A DNA stretch of 20,643 nucleotides from an uncultured Collinsella sp. (GTDB taxonomy: Bacteria; Actinomycetota; Coriobacteriia; Coriobacteriales; Coriobacteriaceae): the NCBI GenBank assembly GCA_958439775.1, contig CAUBWQ010000001.1:1-20643 (forward strand), given 5' to 3'. The translations under genes and the position numbers were made by a program. The notes under the pieces were generated by a model. That model worked only from the letters and a program-made list of their open reading frames with translations, ran no database searches and was not told the DNA's origin. Below, one piece after another: positions 14,659 to 20,643 of this stretch. Within the stretch, counting starts at the first letter, position 1. Each line of letters starts with the position of its first letter.

Positions 14659-15546
14659 GTGTACGATCGACGACTCGAGGCCATATCGGCCGCCGCGGAG
14701 CTGGGAAGCTTCTCACGGGCGGCGGCAAAACTGCGCGTGTCGACCCCGGCGCTCGTCAAGCAGGTGTCGGGCTTCGAGGCCGAGTTTGGCATCACGTTGT
14801 TCGAGCGCTCGCATTCTGGTGTTAAGGTGACGCCGGCGGGCGCTCTGCTGGTGGACGACGCGCGCTCGATCATGCGGCAGTCCGAGGACGCGCTACGCCG
14901 TGCCCGACGCGCGGCGGGCGATGGCGGGGCCGTGCGTCTGGGCGTGTCGATGATGTGCCCGGGGCGCCAAACGCTGTCGATGTGGTCGGACATTCACGAT
15001 CTGGAACCGTCGCTGCGATTTGAGATCGTGCCGGTGAGCGACCTCTACGACGAACGCGAATCCGTCATGCGCAGCTTGGGCCGCGAGGTCGATGTGGTGC
15101 AGTCGAGTTTTTCGACCCCGCGCTGGGGCGATGCCTGCCAAAAGCTCCGCATTGTCAACGTGCCGTTTTATATCGACGTGCCGCGCACGAGCCCGCTGGC
15201 GCGCAAGACACGCATTACGGTTGCCGACCTGGAGGGCATGCGCCTGCGCGTGCTCCGTCACGGCAACGACGCAATGGACAGCCTGCGCATCGATCTTTTG
15301 GCAGACTTGGCAGACGGCGGCGTTGACGTGATCGACGTGGACAGCTTTGACTTTGCGCTCTTTAACGAGGCGGAGGAAAAGGGCGACGCGGTGCTCACCT
15401 GCGGGGCGTGGTCGGGGGTGCACCCGGCCTTTGTGGGCGTGCCGTTCCTGTGCGGCCGTGAGGTGCCGGTCTTTCTGCACTACCCGCTCGAGCCTACCCT
15501 CCAAGTCCAAAAATTCGTCAACGCCATGGCCCAACTCCTCAAATAG
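14659..15546 (+). CDS. LysR-family transcriptional regulator
   Basis: A 295-residue regulator. The N-terminal winged helix-turn-helix (about 1-62) reads RRLEAISAAAELGSFSRAAA, then STPALVKQVSGFEAEFGITLFERSHSG and VKVTPAG, the classic LysR pattern. The remaining residues (about 85-295) form the effector-binding domain, beginning VRLGVSMMCPG; this part is divergent, with an unusually acidic stretch near VIDVDSFDFALFNEAEEKGD. The GTG at 14659 is chosen because CGGGAG (14647-14652) lies 6 bases upstream and the protein then starts like other family members; an ATG at 14626 is in frame but lacks such a site. Divergence from the SDR-MFS-oxidoreductase unit suggests it controls those genes in response to their substrate, which is the usual LysR arrangement but an inference here. 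Confidence 0.85.
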   Translation: MYDRRLEAISAAAELGSFSRAAAKLRVSTPALVKQVSGFEAEFGITLFERSHSGVKVTPAGALLVDDARSIMRQSEDALRRARRAAGDGGAVRLGVSMMCPGRQTLSMWSDIHDLEPSLRFEIVPVSDLYDERESVMRSLGREVDVVQSSFSTPRWGDACQKLRIVNVPFYIDVPRTSPLARKTRITVADLEGMRLRVLRHGNDAMDSLRIDLLADLADGGVDVIDVDSFDFALFNEAEEKGDAVLTCGAWSGVHPAFVGVPFLCGREVPVFLHYPLEPTLQVQKFVNAMAQLLK

Positions 15547-15666
15547 CTATCGTGTCGATGATTCTTTAATTTCCGTCCTAGAAAAATCATCTGGTAGAGT
15601 TGACCTCACGTGAATTTCAGCACACTGCGTATCACCTGTGCTTTTGTCATTTGGGGGAGTGAACTT

Positions 15667-16758
15667 GTGAATACTTCTGTCGCCAAGAAAGCCAGCCGGG
15701 CGATGCGCCTGCTCATGATGGTGCTCACGGCAGTTCTCATCTTCTTCTTCATTAATGTTATGCTGCTCGTCTCCGATATCCAGGGCACGGCGCGCGTGGT
15801 CAACTATGCCGGTCTGGTGCGCGGTACCACGCAGCGAATCGTTAAGCTCGAGGACGCGGGCCAGCCTCAAGACGACTTGCTCAAAGCCGTGGATTCATAC
15901 ATCAACGGCTTGCGTTACGGAAGTGGCGACCTCAACCTCGTCCGTCTCGACGACGATGAGTATCAGGCAAAGATGACCGAGCTTGCAAATTATTTTGATG
16001 AGCTTTGCGCCGAGATCAGCCGCGTGCGCGAAGTCGGCTACGAGAACACCGATATCATCGCGATGAGCGAGGAGTTCTTTGGTATTTGTGACGATGCTAC
16101 GCGACTCGCAGAGGACTACTCTCAGGAGAAGGCGTCGGCGCTCAACTATCTCGAGGGCTTGGTGATCATCGACATCGTGGGCTTGGTGGCGACCTTTGCG
16201 GTCGAACTTGTTCGCGCGGTGCGCACTGCCGCGCTTAATCGCGAACTGCAGAACAAAGTCTATCTCGACGAAGCCACGGGACTGCCCAACAAGAACAAGT
16301 GCGAGGAGATCTTGGGGCAGGAGCAGCCTGTCTCCGCGGAGGCGTCCGTTGCGGTGTGCGTCTTCGACCTTAATAATCTGCATACGGTCAATAACAACTT
16401 CGGCCACGAGAAGGGCGACGAATACATCCGTTCTTTTGCCCAGCAGCTGGGGCGCGTGGCGTCCGAGACCTGCTTTGTGGGCCGCGACGGCGGCGATGAG
16501 TTTATCGCGGTGCTGCGGGATGCCGATCGAGCTGCCGTGGAGTCCTGTCTCGCTCGGGTTCGTGCGAACGTGAACGAGTATTCCGAGGCTCATCCCGACA
16601 TGCCTATCAGCTATGCGGTGGGCTACGCGCTTTCCAGTGATTTTGATGAACCGCCTACGATGCGCGAGCTCTTTTCCCGGGCCGACAAAAACATGTACAT
16701 CGACAAGAGCCGCGTAAAGACAGCCGAGGCAGCCGGGCTGCAACGCGAGGAACGGTAA
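15667..16758 (+). CDS. Membrane GGDEF protein (probable diguanylate cyclase) with PilJ/nitrate-sensor-like input domain
   Basis: A 363-residue inner-membrane protein expected to make cyclic di-GMP. A first membrane segment (about 13-35, LLMMVLTAVLIFFFINVMLL) and a second (about 162-183) frame an extracytoplasmic helical region of about 125 residues. This opens with ARVVNYAGLVRGTTQRIVKLE (42-62), which resembles the conserved N-A-G-R-Q-R-M-x-S-Q-R helix of NarX/NarQ and PilJ-type sensors. The GGDEF domain begins at DEATGLPNKNK (201-211), with VFDLNNLHTVNNNFGHEKGDEY, and the active site GGDEF is intact at 275-279. The RxxD inhibitory site expected at 266-269 reads SETC, so product inhibition through it is unlikely. 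The GTG at 15667 follows GGGGGAG at 15653-15659; the frame is open from 15610, but without a comparable site. No EAL or HD-GYP partner is in the window. Confidence 0.82.
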   Translation: MNTSVAKKASRAMRLLMMVLTAVLIFFFINVMLLVSDIQGTARVVNYAGLVRGTTQRIVKLEDAGQPQDDLLKAVDSYINGLRYGSGDLNLVRLDDDEYQAKMTELANYFDELCAEISRVREVGYENTDIIAMSEEFFGICDDATRLAEDYSQEKASALNYLEGLVIIDIVGLVATFAVELVRAVRTAALNRELQNKVYLDEATGLPNKNKCEEILGQEQPVSAEASVAVCVFDLNNLHTVNNNFGHEKGDEYIRSFAQQLGRVASETCFVGRDGGDEFIAVLRDADRAAVESCLARVRANVNEYSEAHPDMPISYAVGYALSSDFDEPPTMRELFSRADKNMYIDKSRVKTAEAAGLQREER

Positions 16759-16779
16759 GCTTGTAACAGAGGGCATAGA

Positions 16780-16818
16780 AAAGCCTCCGCAGCTCGTGTG
16801 GCTGCGGAGGCTTTATTC
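16780..16818. terminator. Bidirectional terminator between the GGDEF gene and the ABC exporter
   Basis: A perfect 14-bp stem pairs 16780-16793 (AAAGCCTCCGCAGC) with 16801-16814 around a 7-base loop. It is followed by TTTATTCGTT on the plus strand and CTTTTCTATG on the minus strand. It lies 21 bases past the GGDEF stop and should end that transcript; for the convergent exporter operon it can serve as a back-up end. Confidence 0.85.
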
Positions 16819-16837
16819 GTTGCGGCGCATTGTGTTT

Positions 16838-16935
16838 GGGCCGTTGAGATGAGTCGATTTGCCCCGAAAGAGGAGGGCATTGACCTTAGAGTCATGCCCG
16901 ACGAATGAGCGGCAAATCGGCCATCTCGGCGGGCC
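16838..16935. ncRNA. Candidate structured RNA element with tandem G.A pairs
   Basis: Outer arms 16838-16863 and 16911-16935 pair over about 25 positions with one bulge, including CGATTTGCC with GGCAAATCG and GAGATG with CATCTC. An inner stem pairs GGGCAT (16875-16880) with ATGCCC (16894-16899) and continues through GAC/GTC around a CTTAGA loop. Between the stems, CGAAAGAG (16865-16872) faces CGAATGAG (16902-16909). In register this gives C-G, G.A, A.G, A-U, A.A, G.A, A.G, G-C and then a further G.A, A.G before the inner stem. Three U.G wobbles in the outer stem occur only in a plus-strand RNA. I know of no named RNA family that matches. It may be a 3' element, a small RNA or a DNA-level repeat; transcription is not shown. 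Confidence 0.5.
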
Positions 16936-16938
16936 GAA

Positions 16939-18858
16939 CTACTCCAGCTCAAACGCTCCGGTATAGAGCTGGTAGTAGTATCCGCGCTTGGCGATCAGCT
17001 CGTCGTGGTTGCCACGCTCGATGATGCGGCCGTGGTCCAGGCAGATAATCGCGTCGGAGTTGCGCACGGTGGAGAGGCGGTGCGCGATGACAAACGTCGT
17101 GCGGCCCTCCATGAGCTTGTCCATGCCCGCCTGCACAATGGCCTCGGTGCGGGTGTCAATGCTCGACGTGGCCTCGTCCAGAATCATCGCCGGCGGATCG
17201 GCGACGGCGGCGCGGGCGATCGAAATCAGCTGGCGCTGGCCCTGCGACAGCTGTGCGCCGTTGCCGGTGAGCATCGTGTCGTAGCCGTCGGGCAGGCGGG
17301 TGATAAAGTCGTCCGCGCCCGCGAGCTTGGCCGCCGCGATGCACTCCTCGTCGGTCGCATCCAGGTTGCCGTAGCGGATGTTGTCCATCACGGTACCGGT
17401 GAACAGGTTCACGTCCTGCAGCACCACGCCCAGCGAGCGGCGCAGATCGGCCTTGCGGATCTTGTTGACGTTGATGCCGTCGTAGCGGATCTTGCCGTCG
17501 GCGATGTCGTAGAAGCGGTTGATGAGGTTGGTGATGGTCGTCTTACCGGCACCGGTGGCGCCGACAAACGCGACCTTCTGGCCCGGCTTGGCAAACACGG
17601 ACACGCCGTGCAACACCTCGTGGTCGGGCGTGTAGCCAAAGTCGACGTTGTCCATGACTAGGTCGCCGCGCAGCGGCACGTACTCGATCGCGCCGGTTGC
17701 GCGGTGCGGATGTTTCCACGCCCACATGCCGGTGTGGTGGTCGGCCTCCTCGAGCTGCCAGGTGTCGGGGTTCACCTGAGCGTTGACGAGCGTCACATAG
17801 CCTTCGTCGGCTTCGGGCTTCTCGTCGATGAGCTCAAAGATGCGGTCGGCGCCGGCGAGGCCCATGACCACGGCGTTGATCTGCTGCGAGATCTGACCGA
17901 TTTGTCCGCAGAACTGCTTGGTCATGTTGAGGAACGGAACCACGACGGCGATGGACAGCGCCATGCCCGAGATGCTCAGGTTGGGCACGCCCAGCGCCAG
18001 GAAAATGCCGCCGGCAAGGGCCACCAACACGTAGAGCAGGTTGCCCAGGTTCATAAGGATAGGCATGAGGATGTTGGCGTACATGTTGGCCTTCTGTGAG
18101 ACCTCGAAGAGCTTTTCGTTGCGCTCGTCAAAATCGGCCTCGGCGGCAGACTCGTGGCAGAATGCCTTGACGACCTTCTGGCCGTTCATGACTTCCTCGA
18201 TATGGCCCTCGACCACGCCGAGCTCGGTCTGCTGCGCAATAAAGAAGCGCGCGGAGTGGGAGCCGCGCAGCTTGGTCATAAAGGTCATAAAAGCAACCCC
18301 GGCCACAATGACCAGGCACATCCACACGCTGTAGTACAGCATGATAAAGAACACCGTGACGATGACGATGGTCGTCATGAGCAGGTTGGGCAGCGACTGG
18401 CTGATCATCTGGCGCAGCGTGTCGATGTCGTTGGTGTAGTGGCTCATGATGTCGCCGCGCTGGTGCGTGTCGAAGTAGCGGATCGGCAGGTCCTGCATGC
18501 GGTTGAACATCTTCTCGCGCAGCTTCTCGAGCGAGCCCTGCGTGACGATGGCCATGGCGCGGTTCCAGAACAGCGAGGACAGGATGCCGACGCCGTAGAT
18601 GCAGGCGAGGGTGGTCACAAGCTTCAGAATCTTGGGCTGCGCGGTCGTCCAGTCGCCCGACTGCCACGAGTCGCTAATGATCTGCAGGGCGCTCTGAAGG
18701 AAGGTCGCGCCGATGGAGTTGATGATGGCGCAGAGCACCACGCCGGCGACGACGAGGGGCAAAAGCACGGGGTAGAAGCCAAAAAGCGTCTTGATGAGGC
18801 GCGACATGGTGCCGCCCTTGCGGTTGAGCGCGCGCTCGGCGGTCGTTGCCTTACTCAT
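16939..18858 (-). CDS. ABC exporter half-transporter, consensus-site subunit (TM288/BmrD-like)
   Basis: A 639-residue type IV (ABCB-like) exporter subunit: an N-terminal six-helix membrane domain (about 30-340) fused to an ATPase domain. Walker A is GATGAGKTT (433-441), the signature is LSQGQRQ (537-543), Walker B ends MILDEATSSID with catalytic Glu562, and the switch His593 is in AHRLST. The signature reads SQGQ instead of SGGQ, as known for the partner facing a degenerate site in heterodimers such as TM287/288. A stretch of about 55 residues between the membrane and ATPase domains (EADHHTGMWAWKHPHRATG) is extra and may be typical of this subgroup. The ATG at 18858 overlaps the end of the upstream gene by 8 bases (ATGAGTAA) and follows GGAGGCGAGG, so the two subunits are translationally coupled. 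A longer frame starting at 19002 only overlaps the neighbour. The substrate is unknown. Confidence 0.88.
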   Translation of the reverse strand: MSKATTAERALNRKGGTMSRLIKTLFGFYPVLLPLVVAGVVLCAIINSIGATFLQSALQIISDSWQSGDWTTAQPKILKLVTTLACIYGVGILSSLFWNRAMAIVTQGSLEKLREKMFNRMQDLPIRYFDTHQRGDIMSHYTNDIDTLRQMISQSLPNLLMTTIVIVTVFFIMLYYSVWMCLVIVAGVAFMTFMTKLRGSHSARFFIAQQTELGVVEGHIEEVMNGQKVVKAFCHESAAEADFDERNEKLFEVSQKANMYANILMPILMNLGNLLYVLVALAGGIFLALGVPNLSISGMALSIAVVVPFLNMTKQFCGQIGQISQQINAVVMGLAGADRIFELIDEKPEADEGYVTLVNAQVNPDTWQLEEADHHTGMWAWKHPHRATGAIEYVPLRGDLVMDNVDFGYTPDHEVLHGVSVFAKPGQKVAFVGATGAGKTTITNLINRFYDIADGKIRYDGINVNKIRKADLRRSLGVVLQDVNLFTGTVMDNIRYGNLDATDEECIAAAKLAGADDFITRLPDGYDTMLTGNGAQLSQGQRQLISIARAAVADPPAMILDEATSSIDTRTEAIVQAGMDKLMEGRTTFVIAHRLSTVRNSDAIICLDHGRIIERGNHDELIAKRGYYYQLYTGAFELE

Positions 18859-20643
18859 GTGCCTCGCCTCCTTCCTGGGTCTGGGCTTGCGTTGCGGATG
18901 CCTCGGTGTCGGCCTCGACGGCCCCTTCGCCCTCGGCAGACATCTTGTTTTGCGAGGTGAAGGTCTCGCGGTAGATCTCGCTCGTCTTGAGTAACTCGTC
19001 ATGGCTGCCGATCTGAGCGATACGGCCGCCCTCCATGACGATGATGCGGTCGGCGTCTTGCACGGAGCTGATGCGCTGGGCGATGATGAGCTTGGTCGTG
19101 TTGGGCAGATAGCTTGCCAGCCCTGCGCGAATCTTGGCGTCGGTCTTGGTGTCGACGGCGCTGGTGGAGTCGTCCAGGATCAAGATCTTGGGGCGACGCA
19201 GCAGGGCGCGCGCAATGCACAGGCGCTGCTTCTGACCGCCGGAAACATTGGAGCCGCCCTGTTCGATCCAGGTGTCATAGCCCTTGGGGAAGCCATCGAC
19301 AAACTCGTCGGCGCAGGCCAGATGCGCTGCCTCGCGGACCTCCTCGTCGGTGGCGTTCGGGTCGCCCCAACGCAGATTCTCGGCGACGGTGCCGCTAAAC
19401 AGCACGTTTTTCTGTAGCACCATGGCGACCTGGTGGCGCAGCGCGTCCAGGTCGTAGTCGCGTACGTCCATGCCGCCCACGCGCACGGTGCCTTCGGTGG
19501 CGTCGTACAGGCGGGCGATGAGGTTTACGAGCGTGGACTTGGCCGAGCCGGTGCCGCCGATGATGCCGATGGTCTCGCCGCTCTTAATGTGCAGGTCGAT
19601 ATCGTCGAGCGCCTGGCGCTTCGCATGCGCGGAATACTTAAAGCTCACGTGGTCAAAGTCGATGGAGCCATCGGCGACCTCGAGCACGGGCTCGGCGGGA
19701 TCGGCGATCGTGGGCTCGGCGGCCAGCACCTCGGTGATGCGGTGCGCCGATTCGTCGGCCATGGTCACCATGACAAAGATCATCGACAGCTGCATCAGAC
19801 TCATGAGGATTTGGAAGCCATAGGTAAAGATCGAGGAGAGCTGGCCCACGTCGAACAGCGTGCCCTGGCTCGTGATGATGAGCTTGGAGCCCAGGTAGAT
19901 GATGACGACAAACGCGCCGTTGACGCAGATGTTCATCATGGGGTTGTTAAAGGCGAGCAGCTTCTCGGCGCGGGTGAAGTCCATCTGGACGTCGCGCGCG
20001 GCGGTCGCGAACTTCTCCTTCTCAAAGTCTTCGCGCACGTAGCTCTTAACCACGCGCATGCCGGTGACGTTTTCCTCGACGGACTCGTTAAGGGCATCGT
20101 ACTTGTGGAACACGCGCGAGAAGATGGGGCGCACCTTAAAGATGATAAAGAACAGTCCAAAGCCCAGCAGCGGAATGATGATCAGGTAGACCATGGCAAC
20201 GCTGCCGCCCATGATAAATGCCATGGTAAAGGCGAAGATCAATACCAGCGGCGCGCGCACGGCGATACGGATGATCATCATAAAGGCCTGCTGCACGTTG
20301 TTGATATCGGTGGTCAGGCGCGTGACGAGCGAGGAGCTCGAGAATTCATCGATGTTGGCAAAGCTGAACGTCTGGATCTTATAGAACAGGTCGTGACGCA
20401 GGTTCTTGGCGAACCCGCAGCTCGCATGGCTGCAGGTGACGCCGGCAGCGGCGCCAAAAGCGAGCGACGTCAGCGCGATGAGCACCAAAAAGCCTGCGGT
20501 GGGCAGCATCTGGGCGACGGTGGCACCGTCTTTGATGGCGTCGATCAGGTTGGCGGTGATAAATGGAATCAGCATCTCGCAGAGCACCTCGCCAAGCACG
20601 AGCAGCGGCGTGGCAACGGTGACTTTCATATAGTCGCGGATGC
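18851..20643 (-). CDS. ABC exporter half-transporter, degenerate-site subunit (TM287/BmrC-like), 5' end outside window
   Basis: The partner subunit of the heterodimeric exporter. The frame is still open at the right edge: codons before the Met at 20629 read I-R-D-Y, typical of the start of the first membrane helix, so the real start lies beyond the window and a few N-terminal residues are missing. The membrane domain is followed by an ATPase domain with Walker A GGTGSAKST (Ala where Gly is usual; codons from 19558 down), a canonical signature VSGGQKQR, Walker B ILILDDSTSAVD with Asp in place of the catalytic Glu (codon 19169-19171), and AQRISS with Gln in place of the switch His (codon 19076-19078). 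These are the changes known for the degenerate site of TM287, BmrC and LmrC. A Glu/Ala/Gln-rich tail of about 30 residues follows. Its stop overlaps the next gene. Confidence 0.88.
   Translation of the reverse strand, partial: IRDYMKVTVATPLLVLGEVLCEMLIPFITANLIDAIKDGATVAQMLPTAGFLVLIALTSLAFGAAAGVTCSHASCGFAKNLRHDLFYKIQTFSFANIDEFSSSSLVTRLTTDINNVQQAFMMIIRIAVRAPLVLIFAFTMAFIMGGSVAMVYLIIIPLLGFGLFFIIFKVRPIFSRVFHKYDALNESVEENVTGMRVVKSYVREDFEKEKFATAARDVQMDFTRAEKLLAFNNPMMNICVNGAFVVIIYLGSKLIITSQGTLFDVGQLSSIFTYGFQILMSLMQLSMIFVMVTMADESAHRITEVLAAEPTIADPAEPVLEVADGSIDFDHVSFKYSAHAKRQALDDIDLHIKSGETIGIIGGTGSAKSTLVNLIARLYDATEGTVRVGGMDVRDYDLDALRHQVAMVLQKNVLFSGTVAENLRWGDPNATDEEVREAAHLACADEFVDGFPKGYDTWIEQGGSNVSGGQKQRLCIARALLRRPKILILDDSTSAVDTKTDAKIRAGLASYLPNTTKLIIAQRISSVQDADRIIVMEGGRIAQIGSHDELLKTSEIYRETFTSQNKMSAEGEGAVEADTEASATQAQTQEGGEAHE

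Noticed and set aside
16865..16909. Hammerhead-like ribozyme core (GAAA and GAUGAG-like strings)
   Set aside because: The strings are CGAAAGAG and CGAAUGAG; the required CUGAUGA core, a separate GAAA arm and a cleavage triplet with a three-way junction are missing. The fold is a simple two-stem hairpin with a G.A-rich internal loop.

Overview
The window looks like the chromosome of a high-GC anaerobic actinobacterium of the class Coriobacteriia, most probably a Collinsella-type gut bacterium. That placement is an inference from codon use (GC-rich third positions, CGC/CGT arginine), from the style of the encoded proteins and from the gene mix; no rRNA or other marker gene is present to prove it. 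No tRNA, rRNA, CRISPR array or prophage was seen.

Layout. (1) About 6-1470: an IS3-family (IS150-like) insertion sequence with orfA, a heptameric A slippery site and orfB, carrying an intact D-D-(35)-E catalytic triad. (2) 1520-3863: a KdpD-like sensor kinase and a KdpE response regulator, coupled and starting 50 bp after the IS end; the kinase lacks the usual N-terminal KdpD/USP half. (3) 3958-6525 (minus): a fused 23S rRNA methyltransferase of the RlmL/RlmK type whose N-terminal catalytic motifs are eroded. (4) 6601-8326 (plus): a Cof-type HAD phosphatase and a small transaldolase. (5) 8552-10699 (minus): Tex, an S1-domain RNA-binding protein. (6) 11112-14425 (minus): a Gfo/Idh/MocA oxidoreductase, an OFA-type MFS transporter and an SDR dehydrogenase, with a divergent LysR regulator at 14659-15546. 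This looks like a small uptake-and-oxidation module for an unknown organic acid or polyol. (7) 15667-16758 (plus): a membrane GGDEF protein with a periplasmic sensor that resembles nitrate/PilJ-type sensors. (8) 16939-20643 (minus): a heterodimeric ABC exporter of the TM287/288 (BmrCD) kind; the upstream subunit runs off the right edge.

The most unusual signal is non-coding. Five intergenic spaces hold long, nested, near-perfect inverted repeats of different sequence: 3889-3952, 8327-8542, 10795-10928, 12183-12213 and 16838-16935. Three of these fill the gaps between convergent genes. The one at 8327-8542 has 46-bp arms matching at 43 positions and encloses a strong terminator. The one at 16838-16935 folds so that three tandem G.A/A.G mismatch pairs stack between Watson-Crick pairs, which looks like a selected RNA structure. 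In several arms the departures from perfect symmetry are G.U-compatible on one strand only, which points to selection at the RNA level.

The strongest protein-level oddities are the probable loss of the RlmL activity in the fused methyltransferase, the short KdpD, and a 10-G run with unusual residues in the Gfo/Idh/MocA gene.
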